From positions 1-64,000 of the forward strand of contig JAYKGU010000062.1 of NCBI GenBank assembly GCA_035285585.1: a stretch of 64,000 nt of DNA, written 5' to 3'. Of the stretch, positions 1 to 9,117 are shown piece after piece. The notes beneath the pieces were generated by a model. That model did no database searches and was not told the DNA's origin. It was given only the letters and a program-made list of their open reading frames with translations. The translations under genes were made by a program, and so were the position numbers. This DNA is from JAYKGU01 sp035285585. GTDB taxonomy: Bacteria; Cyanobacteriota; Cyanobacteriia; CAKZMO01. How positions within the stretch are numbered: the stretch's first letter is position 1; each line of letters begins with the position of its first letter.

Positions 1-225
1 CCCTCCCCGAGCTTGGGGCAATTCCTGAATATTACGGAAACCGATCAGCGGCTGTTTGATGCCATCGGCTGGAATCGGGTGAATCCGCCCCTGCCCAAGC
101 CCGGACAGGATATGAACTCTGATGATGATCCGGTCTCAGTACCCGAGCCTGGATCGGCGATCGCCCTCCTTAGCGTCGTGGCAATTGCTGCGGGTCTCAA
201 CCGCCGCCGTCAGTCTCGCCTCTAA
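1..225 (+). CDS. PEP-CTERM metalloprotease, C-terminal fragment (cut by window edge)
   Basis: The reading frame is open from base 1, so only the C-terminal part of the gene is in the window. It contains an ITETDQRLFDAIGWN segment that matches ITSLDLVALDAIGWN in the complete metalloprotease immediately downstream, so the two are tandem paralogues. The end is a PEP-CTERM sorting tail: VPEPGS, a hydrophobic helix (IALLSVVAIAAG) and a basic tip (NRRRQSRL). Proteins with this tail are usually exported and processed by an exosortase. The catalytic region is outside the window, so activity cannot be judged. An internal TTG at base 13 is probably not the true start. Confidence 0.75.
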   Translation, partial: PSPSLGQFLNITETDQRLFDAIGWNRVNPPLPKPGQDMNSDDDPVSVPEPGSAIALLSVVAIAAGLNRRRQSRL

Positions 226-867
226 AGAGGGTCTACCCTCGTCGCTGGGTTTGCATAACTCTGTGCTTCGACGGATTCTGGAGTGCCTCTCTACCGCCTT
301 TTCAACCTGATCTCCGTAGTGAATCGTAGCCCGGTAGCAAATAAAAGTATGGGGAGCGCATGTCTTCGGAACAGAGCACGTATATTTGCGAACCCCGACG
401 CTTCGGTAGTGCCTTTATTTAAGGATCTTTAAAGAATTTTAGAAGAAAGGATTTGCTTATTTTTATTCTTAAAAATAAATTTTGACTATTAGTTAAAACC
501 CTTCAGTTCTCGTGCTGCCAACTCTTCGCCTCGGTTATTCGATATATTTCTGTATAAATATGTAGGTTTTTGGGTAAACCCCTCCTCATATTCATGAAAC
601 CTGTATAAGATATATTTGAAGAATTGAATCAGTGGATTTGCGGGGCTGAGTCCGGTTCGTCATCGTAGCGCTTATCACACGCAGTGAAACGCAGTCGATG
701 ATATAAGTCGCACAGGTGCTCCTGGCCAGGGGAAGATGCCGATTTCTCACTCCGGCCCATCAGCGATCGCTCTGTCTTGTCAGCAATCCTGGCCAAAGAG
801 CTTCATTCAGGTGTTCTGCCATATTGATTAATGGGTTTATAAGTACTGAGCATATTGGCAGTTGATC
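226..867. other. intergenic spacer between tandem metalloprotease genes
   Basis: This is about 640 bases of AT-richer DNA between the two PEP-CTERM metalloprotease genes. I found no convincing ORF, tRNA, terminator or member of the repeat families seen elsewhere. One HIP1-like GCGATCGC octamer is present. The promoter of the downstream gene presumably lies here, but no clear -35/-10 pair can be assigned. Confidence 0.5.
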
Positions 868-2358
868 ATGTTTCTCCCACAAATCGAAAACGCCACTCGC
901 CGCCCTATCTCCCGATGGTCACTGGGGGGGGTCACAGGCTTATCCTCTTCGCTCCTAGTATTAGGAAGCGTTGGCATCGACAGCGTCAATCAGCCAGCCC
1001 AGGCCATTAGCTTCAACTTCAGTGCCCCAGCGAATACCCCCTCCGAAGTCCTTGCTGGCTTTTCTGCCGCTGGTGAATTGTGGTCGTCTGTCCTTCACGA
1101 CGATGTCACGGTTAATATCGATGTGGCATTTGCCGATCTGGAAACAGGGGTTTTGGGACGCACCACCGCCAACGAACAGTCCTTTGCCTATACCAGTGTG
1201 CGAGATGCGTTGTGGGGCGATCGCACCTCCACCATCGACAATCAGGTGGCCCAACAAATTCCCCAGGGCAACAGCTTCAATTTGTTAATCAACTACACCA
1301 GCAACAGTCCCTTTGGCTCGGGGAGCGCTACCCCCTACCTTGATAACAACGGGAGCAGCAATAATCAAACCATTCGCATGACCCAGGCCAACGCCAAGGC
1401 GCTGGGGTTAGGCACCTTCGACCCATCCACCCCAGATGCCTCCATTTTGATGAACCAGCGGACCCGCTGGGACTTTGACCGGAGCGACGGCATCCGGTCA
1501 GATGCGTTCGACTTTACTACCGTTGCCGCCCACGAACTGGGCCACGCCCTGGGCTTTATCAGCGGAACGGACTTGCTCGACACCTCCAGCCCCTTCACGG
1601 TCGGCACCCAAACCTTTTACCTGCCCGAAGACTTTTTCGCAGCGGTCAGCCCCCTCGATCTGTTTCGGGTCTCAGAAGCCAGTGCTGCCAGGGGCCGCAA
1701 CGTCATCGACTGGACGGCAGGCCCATCCCCCAAGTCTTTTTCATTAGATGGGGGGCAAACCCTCCTGGCCCCGTTTGCCACAGGAATCGTCCACGGTGCA
1801 GGCGAATCCAACAGCCACTGGGCGAAAGACCAGACCAATGGCATCATGGACCCCGATATTCGAGCGGGCGAACAGCTTGCCATTACCAGCCTCGACCTGG
1901 TGGCTCTGGACGCCATCGGCTGGAATGTCCGTAACCCCGAAGTCAATCTGGTTGGAGTTCAAGGTGAAGCCAGCCAGTTCATCGTCTCAGGAGAGGCTGC
2001 AAACGGTATAGTGCCGGTGCCAGGTGGCGAAACCACTGCTGCCATCGGATCGCCCGCTACCCCTGTACTGACGCCTCTAGACATTTCCCCGATTGAGCCG
2101 CCCTTTGAAATTTGGGGTACCCCCGCCTTGCCTGCTGGTGGGTCAACTTCTATATCTGGCTCGACCGCTCCTGGGGCGATCGCCCCCCCACTCCTGCCGG
2201 CCTTCCCCGACGACGCCATCTATCTGGAGCGCTACCCTACCCCTTCGGTCGCTTATTTAAACATGACTCAGGCTGTGCCAGAGCGTTCTTCCTGGCTGGC
2301 GTTTCTCCCTCTCCTGGGCATTCTAATGCTCCGCTCGCTTCGGCGGCAGCAGCATTAG
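868..2358 (+). CDS. NF038122-type zinc metalloprotease with PEP-CTERM-like tail
   Basis: This is a predicted exported zinc-dependent protease of about 496 residues. An N-terminal hydrophobic segment (GLSSSLLVLGSVG, near residues 20-35) is followed by PAQAIS, resembling a signal peptide with an A-x-A cleavage site. The zinc-binding motif HELGHALGF is near residue 222, in the HExxHxxGF style of zincins. A DAIGWNVRNP segment follows about 120 residues later. The tail has VPERSSW, a hydrophobic helix and LRSLRRQQH, a PEP-CTERM-like exosortase sorting signal with the variant PER. It is a tandem paralogue of the fragment at 1-225. ATG at 868 is preferred; a TTG at 862 is also in frame. The substrate is unknown. 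Confidence 0.8.
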   Translation: MFLPQIENATRRPISRWSLGGVTGLSSSLLVLGSVGIDSVNQPAQAISFNFSAPANTPSEVLAGFSAAGELWSSVLHDDVTVNIDVAFADLETGVLGRTTANEQSFAYTSVRDALWGDRTSTIDNQVAQQIPQGNSFNLLINYTSNSPFGSGSATPYLDNNGSSNNQTIRMTQANAKALGLGTFDPSTPDASILMNQRTRWDFDRSDGIRSDAFDFTTVAAHELGHALGFISGTDLLDTSSPFTVGTQTFYLPEDFFAAVSPLDLFRVSEASAARGRNVIDWTAGPSPKSFSLDGGQTLLAPFATGIVHGAGESNSHWAKDQTNGIMDPDIRAGEQLAITSLDLVALDAIGWNVRNPEVNLVGVQGEASQFIVSGEAANGIVPVPGGETTAAIGSPATPVLTPLDISPIEPPFEIWGTPALPAGGSTSISGSTAPGAIAPPLLPAFPDDAIYLERYPTPSVAYLNMTQAVPERSSWLAFLPLLGILMLRSLRRQQH

Positions 2359-2952
2359 GTAATTTCCAGAGCGAATCAATATTTATCTGGGCTTTACAAA
2401 ATCCTCAATAACTTCTCGTATTTCTTCGCTATCTAGCCCTGGGCCAATGGCTTAAAATAGAAGCAGCACAAGGTGTGCATCTGAGATGATGGCTCGGTCT
2501 CGATATTGATCTCGATCGATCTAACTGAATCAGATGGTTTGGTTTGACGTCTAAGGCGATGGCTTAATTCAATAATCTGATTTGGCGTCTCTCTATGGCT
2601 GTCAATTAGCTGCTCCTCCCGCAAATATTTTTGTAGATATTTCCGAAAATGCTTTTTGCCTGATCGATGGTTTAACTGGTTGGACTTTGGGCAAACTGAG
2701 AGCAGGTTTCTCAACCTCCCTTCAACTCGTTCCGGCTGTCACTTAGCCAATAACGGCAGGGCATTTACGAACATTACGAAAAAATCCGGCGCTGGTTCCA
2801 GAATTCATCATTTTGGTTGTCAGGAGTGTTTCTCAGATGCACCCTTCCTAGTTGCTAGGCTGGGCTACAAGGCTTTAAACTGCTTTAGCCTCTCTGCGTA
2901 GCAATTAGTGGTGCCCCATCGCTGTTGTTGCAGTACTCAATCGGTTGACGTA
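2359..2952. other. intergenic spacer
   Basis: About 590 bases lie between the metalloprotease and the next forward gene. A minus-strand open frame of 93 codons at 2433-2714 has no recognisable domain, no good ribosome-binding site and atypical composition, so I do not call it. I see no repeat-family member here. Confidence 0.4.
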
Positions 2953-3504
2953 ATGATTCAGGTCGTTCCGCACAACGAGAAGTTACGGCAGATGAGTGGT
3001 CGTGACAATAGCCCCGGTCAGCAACGGTCTGACTCCCACTCGTCCGTGTCCTATTCGGAGTCGGAGGAGATCCTGGCACAGATTCGCCAGGGCGACTTGC
3101 TCATCGTCGATAGCCGTCGCCGCAACGGTTTAATCCTTTACAAAACCTACCACGCCGAGTTTGCTGGCCCAGGGGCAGCAGTGGGTGGCGGGTTTGACCT
3201 GGACTGTCAATGGGTTCTCCCCGTGGGCGATTTGCTGCTCCTGGCCTCTACATCCCACGAAGACCGGCAGAAAGCTTACCTGATTCGACGGCAGTGGATT
3301 CGCCTCACCCACCAATTTACCGACAACGCTGTCTCGCTCAAGCGGGCCCAGATGATTCTGAACCAGTTCGAGACCTATTTTGACCGGGCCACCATCGCCC
3401 AAATCCCTGATGATGCCTTTGCCATGATGGTTGGTGTCTTACCTCATACCGTCCGCCTTGCCCGACGTCCGCCTCAAAAACTTAACGTTAAGGTTAAGAG
3501 TTAA
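2953..3504 (+). CDS. conserved hypothetical protein
   Basis: I do not recognise a named family for this 183-residue soluble protein. The N-terminal 35 residues are polar and Ser/Gln-rich. A compact region follows (ILAQIRQGDLLIVDSRRRNG, then a Gly-rich loop GPGAAVGGGFD and a hydrophobic stretch VGDLLLLAST). The last third is helical (RAQMILNQFETYFDRATIAQ). There is no signal peptide or membrane segment. ATG at 2953 was chosen over the upstream GTG at 2908 because the residues between look non-coding (Cys-rich). Codon use resembles the neighbours. It is probably a real cyanobacterial protein of unknown function. Confidence 0.6.
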   Translation: MIQVVPHNEKLRQMSGRDNSPGQQRSDSHSSVSYSESEEILAQIRQGDLLIVDSRRRNGLILYKTYHAEFAGPGAAVGGGFDLDCQWVLPVGDLLLLASTSHEDRQKAYLIRRQWIRLTHQFTDNAVSLKRAQMILNQFETYFDRATIAQIPDDAFAMMVGVLPHTVRLARRPPQKLNVKVKS

Positions 3505-3554
3505 GCCAGATCCGGGCTGTCTTCCGGTTATTTCTCCATTACTATTTACAGGGA

Positions 3555-4196
3555 CTACGCGGGTAAGCCGCAAAATTCCTGAATCCCCTGCCAAATTATT
3601 TCCAGGGAGTTGCCGAGGGCATGGTCGCTGTCCAGCTCCACCAGCTTGACCCAGGGGCGATCGCTGGCGTAGCGCTGGCTGGCCTCGATGGGAATAATGT
3701 CATCCTGTTTGCCGTGGAAAATGAGGGTGGGGAGCGATCGCCTCAGAACGCTGTCGGAATAATTAGTGAAATCCGTGACAAACTGGTAGCCGAGGGGCAC
3801 CATTGCCTGCTCCCCGTGGTGATAGACCTGGAAGACCCCGGTCTGCTGCCACTGCTGTAGCTGCACCGGGCCAAGTTTGGGCAACCAGTGTTCCATAAAG
3901 CCAAAGGCAGGGGCCAGTAAAACCAATCGCTCGATTCCGAGGCTGGTTTCTCCCAGCCAGGCGGCAGTTAGCCCACCAAAACTCGACCCAATAATGACCG
4001 ACGTTTCGGGTGGGGGCGGAAGCTGGGCCTGTACCTGCTGAATTTGGCGCGTCAGGGTGAGGTTGAAAAAATCAGCCTGGTTCAAATCAGGACTGATCAG
4101 ATTCAGTCCATACTGTTGGAAGTGTTGCCGCAGCACCTGAGCCTTGACCGATTTGGGGCTGGAGGCAAACCCGTGCAGATAAAAATAAGCCGTCAT
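3555..4196 (-). CDS. YqiA/YcfP-family alpha/beta-fold esterase
   Basis: This is a small cytoplasmic alpha/beta hydrolase of 213 residues, slightly longer than E. coli YqiA. It opens with the family hallmark YFYLHGFASSPKS. The nucleophile elbow is GSSFGG (Ser in GxSxG), the acid is probably in GKQDDIIP, and the catalytic His is in DSDHALG near the C terminus, so the triad looks complete. YqiA-type enzymes hydrolyse short-chain acyl esters; the natural substrate is not known. It lies 35 bases downstream of accD on the same strand and may be cotranscribed with it. Confidence 0.8.
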   Translation of the reverse strand: MTAYFYLHGFASSPKSVKAQVLRQHFQQYGLNLISPDLNQADFFNLTLTRQIQQVQAQLPPPPETSVIIGSSFGGLTAAWLGETSLGIERLVLLAPAFGFMEHWLPKLGPVQLQQWQQTGVFQVYHHGEQAMVPLGYQFVTDFTNYSDSVLRRSLPTLIFHGKQDDIIPIEASQRYASDRPWVKLVELDSDHALGNSLEIIWQGIQEFCGLPA

Positions 4197-4231
4197 ACCG
4201 CAAGCCAGGGAAACGTCTGATGGAATCTGCC

Positions 4232-5155
4232 CTAGTCGGAAGTTACGGTTTGAACGGGAAGCGGGTCGGGCAAATTAACGAAATGGGGCGTATGCACATA
4301 AGGCTGGTGCAGACAGATGAGCTGGGCCAGGGTTTTCTTGAGCTGGGTACGGGGCACAATCACGTCGACAAATCCGTGGGCCAGCATGTATTCAGAGGTT
4401 TGAAAATCGTCAGGGAGCTTTTCCCGGAGGGTCTGCTCAACGACCCGCCGCCCTGCAAAGCCGATGGTGGCCTGCGGTTCTGCCAGGATAATGTCTCCCA
4501 GCATCGCGAAGCTGGCCGTTACCCCTCCGGTGGTAGGGTGGGTAAGCACGGGAACGTAGAGCAAGCGGGCTTCTCGATGACGCTGTAAAGCAGCGGAAAT
4601 TTTTGCCATCTGGGACAGGCTCAACATGCCCTCCTGCATACGTGCCCCACCGGAGGCGCAGACGATGATTACGGGCAGGCGCTCCCGCGTGCCTCGCTCA
4701 ATCATCCGGGTCAGGCGCTCACCCACCACCGACCCCATGCTACCCCCCATAAACCGGAAATCCATCACCCCAAGGGCCACCGGCAAGCCATCGAGCTGCC
4801 CCAGTCCAGTTTGTACGGCGTCAATTAGCTGGGTTTTGGTTTGGGTGTCGCGGAGGCGATCGCTGTAGGACTTGCGATCGTGAAACTTTAGGGCATCGGT
4901 GGGGCGCAGGTGCTGATCGATGGGCTGCCAGGTTTGGGAGTCGATGAGCTGATGAATGCGCTCATCGCTGTCAATTCGGTGATGGTGACCGCATTCGAGG
5001 CAAACCATCTGGTTGGCCCGCAAATCTTTTGTGTAAGTCAAAACACTACAGGCTTGACACTTACTCCACAGGCCATCGGCAATTTCGCGCTGATGGCGTT
5101 CTTCGGAGGGGGAGCCAGTCTTCCGGCGATTTGCAAACCAGTCGAATAGAGACAT
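4232..5155 (-). CDS. accD: acetyl-CoA carboxylase carboxyltransferase subunit beta
   Basis: This is the beta subunit of the carboxyltransferase half of acetyl-CoA carboxylase, which moves the carboxyl group from biotin to acetyl-CoA in the first step of fatty-acid synthesis. The 307-residue length is normal. A four-cysteine zinc ribbon is present (C33, C36, C52, C55), followed by a crotonase-like core with ICASGGARMQEG and the conserved TTGGVTASFAMLGD region. The biotin carrier gene accB is in the same window near 19 kb, not adjacent; accA and accC are not in the window. The neighbour upstream is a small DUF2007 gene on the same strand. Confidence 0.95.
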   Translation of the reverse strand: MSLFDWFANRRKTGSPSEERHQREIADGLWSKCQACSVLTYTKDLRANQMVCLECGHHHRIDSDERIHQLIDSQTWQPIDQHLRPTDALKFHDRKSYSDRLRDTQTKTQLIDAVQTGLGQLDGLPVALGVMDFRFMGGSMGSVVGERLTRMIERGTRERLPVIIVCASGGARMQEGMLSLSQMAKISAALQRHREARLLYVPVLTHPTTGGVTASFAMLGDIILAEPQATIGFAGRRVVEQTLREKLPDDFQTSEYMLAHGFVDVIVPRTQLKKTLAQLICLHQPYVHTPHFVNLPDPLPVQTVTSD

Positions 5156-5234
5156 GAAGTTTGATCGTTCCTCGGATTAACGGACGGATGGTAGAAGCGT
5201 TGGGTGGCCTGAACAGGCAGTTGACCCACTGATG

Positions 5235-5450
5235 TCAGTCGAGCGATTCTTCTTCGACTGGGCTGAGCAGCAGCAGGGCCGTCCACCGATCTTGGGGCCT
5301 GACCTGGACGGCGGCAGGCGTGCCATAGCCAAAGTGGGAGGCGATCCCCTGGTGAACTACCCGTACCGGAATGTCTTGAGCAGCCAGCAACTGCTGCATC
5401 AATTCAGCTTCCCATCGATTTCCAGTGGTTCGTATTGTGATCCAGGTCAC
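5235..5450 (-). CDS. DUF2007-type small protein
   Basis: This is a 71-residue protein with the DUF2007 (putative signal-transducing) fold pattern. It begins TWITIRTTGNRWEAELMQQL, meaning a beta strand then a helix that covers the choice of paralogous copy, continues QDIPVRVV, and ends with a strand (AAVQVRPQDRW) and ALLLLSPVEEE. These proteins are small ferredoxin-like alpha/beta folds of uncertain function. It sits between accD and stpA in a minus-strand run and is probably cotranscribed with stpA, 32 bases upstream. No Cys or metal site is seen. Confidence 0.65.
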   Translation of the reverse strand: MTWITIRTTGNRWEAELMQQLLAAQDIPVRVVHQGIASHFGYGTPAAVQVRPQDRWTALLLLSPVEEESLD

Positions 5451-5482
5451 TCGACGATTGTATCAAATGGATGGTAATCAGT

Positions 5483-6802
5483 TCAGTTTACACCGGATTC
5501 GTCGGTTCCATCCCACCCCTGCCGGAGTCGCTGCTGGGCTGCGGTCTGAAATGCCCGACAGTATTGGGAGTGCCCCCCCGGAAATACCACATTCAGAGTG
5601 AGGGGATCGGCGGTATCACCGGGATCGCCGGGGCCGTCCACCACCTGCAAAGCGCCGTCAGCGGTGGATAGCTTCAGCGGTCTACGGTTTTTCACCTCTC
5701 CCTGGCTACTGTCCACGTACACAATAACGTTGCCGTTGCCCATGGCCGTGCCAATGTCTTGAATGAGCTGAAGAAAATTGCGATCGCTCCCCCCCCGCCG
5801 GACGATGATTTTCCCTTCGTTCATCAGCACCTGGCTATTGACCGTATCCCCTACCCCCACCATCCGGGGCATCAACGCCGGATCAAAGTGTGACTTGACC
5901 AGTTCCAGCAGCGCGGCATGGTCAGCGGGAGCCTGCCGCACATTAAAGTCGGGACCGAGGGGATGGGTGCCGGTGCGTCGGTAATAATAGTGGTTGAGAA
6001 TAAAGAGGACGCCTGCCTCCTTCACCGCCCCCCGCAGCATGAACTGAAAATCCGTGGTGCCGGAATCCGTCTCGGTTGCCGGTCGCAGGATTTCCAGCCC
6101 GTGGCTATCCCGACCTAGATTGGGAGCATAGTGAACGAAAAACGAGCCAGTCAAACCCTGTTGCTCAGCTTCTTGCAGCAGCTCATCAGTGAGGGATTTC
6201 ATGGCCTGCTGGAGTGCCCGGTAGGTATCGGGCTGGTGGCGCAGCAGTTCGTAAAAGCTATTGAGGTTGGCTGTGGGTGAGGCAACATTGTCCAGCACCG
6301 CTGTCTGGATGCCCTGGGCGATCGCCCCCAGGTCTAAATTCACCTCGGCTCGGTGGGCAAAAAATTGGCGTAGCCGCGCCTCCATCCGCTGGGGCACCTG
6401 GGCCAGAAACGTCAGTTCGGCCTCGCTGACGCCGGGATGGGTTACCTCACCGTGGCGATCCTGCCACTGCACCCCGCCCGCCGCCAGGCCGGGGAGGTGG
6501 GAGCCTGACTGCTGCAGGTAGGGGCGATCGCCAACGGTGCGTTCCAGAATACCGTTGACCCCCCGCTGCCCAATGTGCTCCCCATTGGTGAGCACGTAGA
6601 AATGATCTCCAAAGGCACGGGTAGCCTCCACATAGGCCGGGTCGATGGTGCGGGTAAGGGGGTCTTTCACCAGCCCCATACACACCCCATCGAGATCTTG
6701 AATAACCAACAGATTTTCAACCTGACTGAGGATGTGAATCAAACCGCTGTGGTCGAGGGATAGGGACGCCTCGTGCAGCCGGGGGAGAGAAAGATGGGTC
6801 AT
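5483..6802 (-). CDS. stpA: glucosylglycerol-phosphate phosphatase
   Basis: StpA removes phosphate from glucosylglycerol-phosphate, the last step in making the osmolyte glucosylglycerol, after GgpS. The 439-residue length fits the cyanobacterial family. A HAD-like nucleophile motif, VIQDLDGVCMGL (D36 and D38), is near the N terminus. HAD-type Lys and acidic motifs follow in the second half (GKIIVRRGGSDRN, then NVIVYVDSSQGEVKNRRP). The family is characteristic of salt-tolerant cyanobacteria. ggpS and the ggt transporter genes are not in this window. It is on the same strand as accD and the prepilin peptidase gene, with a 45-base gap upstream. Confidence 0.85.
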   Translation of the reverse strand: MTHLSLPRLHEASLSLDHSGLIHILSQVENLLVIQDLDGVCMGLVKDPLTRTIDPAYVEATRAFGDHFYVLTNGEHIGQRGVNGILERTVGDRPYLQQSGSHLPGLAAGGVQWQDRHGEVTHPGVSEAELTFLAQVPQRMEARLRQFFAHRAEVNLDLGAIAQGIQTAVLDNVASPTANLNSFYELLRHQPDTYRALQQAMKSLTDELLQEAEQQGLTGSFFVHYAPNLGRDSHGLEILRPATETDSGTTDFQFMLRGAVKEAGVLFILNHYYYRRTGTHPLGPDFNVRQAPADHAALLELVKSHFDPALMPRMVGVGDTVNSQVLMNEGKIIVRRGGSDRNFLQLIQDIGTAMGNGNVIVYVDSSQGEVKNRRPLKLSTADGALQVVDGPGDPGDTADPLTLNVVFPGGHSQYCRAFQTAAQQRLRQGWDGTDESGVN

Positions 6803-6847
6803 GGTCGAATCGCTTACCTCAGTGCAGCAAGATGCGCCTGTATCCTA

Positions 6848-7678
6848 TCAGGGATTCCCCCCAATTGTGGGGAAGAAAATCCCCAGGTAAGCGGCGATCA
6901 GATCGTCGCCAAAGAAAGCCGCAATGACCGCGCCGATTGCTAGAAATGGGCCAAACGGGATGGGCTGTCGACGATTGATCAGCCCCAGGGCCACGCCGCC
7001 ACCCCCGACCACGGCTCCGACTGCACAGGCTAGAAATCCAGCCAGCAACAGATTGGCCCACCCCAGCCAGACCCCCATCATGGCCGCCAGCTTGGCATCC
7101 CCGCCGCCCATGACGGTTTGCCCGTAAATTGCCGAGCCAACCAGGGTAATCAGGTCAAATAGCCAGATGCCCACCACCGCACCGATAACGCCCATCATCA
7201 GGAACTGTGCTGCACCCACCAGCGCACCGTCTGACCATCCGGCGATCGCCTGAAACAGTAGCCCCATCATCAGCCCCGACTGCGTCAGAGCATTGGGCAA
7301 GGTCATTGTATCCAAATCAATCAGGGAGAGGGCCAGCAGCCAGCTCACAAACACCCAGTAGCCGACGGTGGGGAGGGGCTGCCCCACCAGCCAGAAAACG
7401 GCCACAAAGAGAAGCCCCGTGGCAGCTTCCACCAGGGGATAGCGAGCGGAGATGGGATGGCGGCAATAGCGACAGCGCCCCCGCAGCCACAGCCACCCGA
7501 AAACGGGCACGTTGTCATAAACCTGGAGCCGATGGTGGCACTGGGGGCAGCGGGAGGGGGGAAACAGGAGGGAGATTTGGGCCGGCAGCCGATAGACAAC
7601 CACATTCAGGAAGCTGCCGATGGAGGCTCCCAGGATGAACACAATCAAGGTGAGAGTGACGGGCGCAAGATCAGCCAT
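6848..7678 (-). CDS. pilD: prepilin peptidase (type IV leader peptidase)
   Basis: This inner-membrane aspartyl protease cleaves and N-methylates type IV prepilins and pseudopilins. Of 276 residues, the N terminus has the GASIGSFLNVVVYRLP motif. Two CxxC pairs (C44/C47 and C69/C72) form the cytoplasmic zinc-binding insert of bifunctional enzymes. The GGGDAKL motif near residue 190 contains one of the two catalytic aspartates, and the other is in the LIDLDTMTLPN region. About eight hydrophobic segments are evident. In cyanobacteria the enzyme serves pili for motility and DNA uptake; no pilin genes are in this window. Confidence 0.92.
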   Translation of the reverse strand: MADLAPVTLTLIVFILGASIGSFLNVVVYRLPAQISLLFPPSRCPQCHHRLQVYDNVPVFGWLWLRGRCRYCRHPISARYPLVEAATGLLFVAVFWLVGQPLPTVGYWVFVSWLLALSLIDLDTMTLPNALTQSGLMMGLLFQAIAGWSDGALVGAAQFLMMGVIGAVVGIWLFDLITLVGSAIYGQTVMGGGDAKLAAMMGVWLGWANLLLAGFLACAVGAVVGGGGVALGLINRRQPIPFGPFLAIGAVIAAFFGDDLIAAYLGIFFPTIGGNP

Positions 7679-7725
7679 AGGGGAGGACGCTCCGGGCCGT
7701 GCCGCCTGAGGCTACAGCCCAAGGG

Positions 7726-9117
7726 CTAAGGTTCCCAAACTTTCGTGACTTTTTCATCTACCAGGGCGGCCAGCGATCGCGGCTTGGTAGCGTCTTTTCC
7801 TGACCGGAGAATGCCGGGCACCTCCAGGGTCAGGTGGGACTGGTCAGCCGTTGGTAAGCTTGCCACCTGAAACCCTTCATGGATGCGAGCCATAGCCTGC
7901 TGGAGCACGTCTCCTGAGTTGATGGAAACCCAGCCCTGCTCGGTTTGCTGGCGATATTCAAAGTGCAGGTGGGGACCAGTGGAGTTGCCCGTACTGCCCA
8001 CCCGGCCAATCACATCCCCCTGCTCAACCCACTCCCCGGACTGCACAAAAACCTCTGAAAGGTGACCATAAAGAGTTTGGGCAGCGGCTTCAGCGTGGTT
8101 GAGCACCACGGTCAGGCCGTAGCCGCCTAAGAAGTCGGAAACCCCCACCTGGCCTGAATAGGCGGCAACGACGGGCGTACCCAGGGGCGCACCTAAATCG
8201 GTGCCGGTGTGCATTCGCTGGGTGCCAAAGATGGGGTGAATCCGCCAGCCAAAGGGCGACGTAATCATCGCCGGGATGGATAGGGGAAACATCATTGCCG
8301 TGTTGCCGTTGCCGGTCAGCGACGAGGGACGGCTGGTGCGGTTGTAGTAATCGGCAACGGTAAGCCGCCGGAGGCTAATGCCCCCTGGCCCAATGTGGAT
8401 GGGGCCGACCTGGGCTGAATAGACCGGGCTAAAAGCTTCGGGGGTGCTGGTTCCCCCTGGAACAACGGATGGCCCCACCCCTGCCTCGCGACCACACAGG
8501 CTGGTAGGCACTGCCTGCCCCTGACGGAGAACAGCCTTACAGCCGGTGGAGCGCTCGGAGAGGACGATATCAGGGCGGGAGGTCGCACCCAAACTGTAGT
8601 CTGTGGGATCGACGTAGACACTGCCATAGTCGGGGGTGTCTGACCCTGGCTTTGGTGCTTGCCGCTGTAGTACGTTTCCATCTACTGAGGGCAGCACCGT
8701 GGTGGGGGCAGCCGTCTCAGGGGTGGCAGAGGGCAGGGTGAGTTGGGAGGCGTCGGACTGCGATCGCCCCACCGATGCCGCACCGGGTGGCAGGGTGGGG
8801 CGCGGCGACACCACTTCAGGGGGAAACTGGTCGGGGGGTAGCGCGGTCGCGCCAGGGGCAGGCGCTACAGGAGTATTAGGTTGCCCAGCAACGGGAGCGG
8901 GTTGGGGCGCGACGGTGCCCAACAAATCTTGAGCGGCGGGCACCCCGTCCCCATGGTTGGGGGCAGCCTGGGCCAGAGCATAGCCGGATGGAAGGGCGAT
9001 CGCCGTTCCCAGACAGCTCAAGCCACCTACGATTACCGAACAGGCACCCACAATTTTTTGATGCCGGGACATTTGAGACTGATTCTGATATTGATGATTC
9101 TGATCGCCTTGAGCCAT
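7726..9117 (-). CDS. M23-family peptidoglycan metallopeptidase
   Basis: This is a secreted or envelope-bound murein endopeptidase of the LytM/M23 type. A hydrophobic segment at the N terminus (ACSVIVGGLSCLGTAIALPS) ends in A-L-A, like a signal peptide. A Pro/Ala-rich linker of about 200 residues follows. The catalytic domain has the zinc ligands H and D in HTGTDLG and the HxH pair in GPHLHFEYR, so the active site looks intact. ATG at 9117 (MAQGDQ) was chosen; an in-frame start at 9207 would add 30 residues with no homology signal. Such enzymes act in cell-wall growth or daughter-cell separation. Confidence 0.85.
   Translation of the reverse strand: MAQGDQNHQYQNQSQMSRHQKIVGACSVIVGGLSCLGTAIALPSGYALAQAAPNHGDGVPAAQDLLGTVAPQPAPVAGQPNTPVAPAPGATALPPDQFPPEVVSPRPTLPPGAASVGRSQSDASQLTLPSATPETAAPTTVLPSVDGNVLQRQAPKPGSDTPDYGSVYVDPTDYSLGATSRPDIVLSERSTGCKAVLRQGQAVPTSLCGREAGVGPSVVPGGTSTPEAFSPVYSAQVGPIHIGPGGISLRRLTVADYYNRTSRPSSLTGNGNTAMMFPLSIPAMITSPFGWRIHPIFGTQRMHTGTDLGAPLGTPVVAAYSGQVGVSDFLGGYGLTVVLNHAEAAAQTLYGHLSEVFVQSGEWVEQGDVIGRVGSTGNSTGPHLHFEYRQQTEQGWVSINSGDVLQQAMARIHEGFQVASLPTADQSHLTLEVPGILRSGKDATKPRSLAALVDEKVTKVWEP

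Noticed and set aside
2433..2714. Minus-strand open frame of 93 codons after the metalloprotease gene
   Set aside because: No domain, no ribosome-binding site, composition unlike neighbouring genes.
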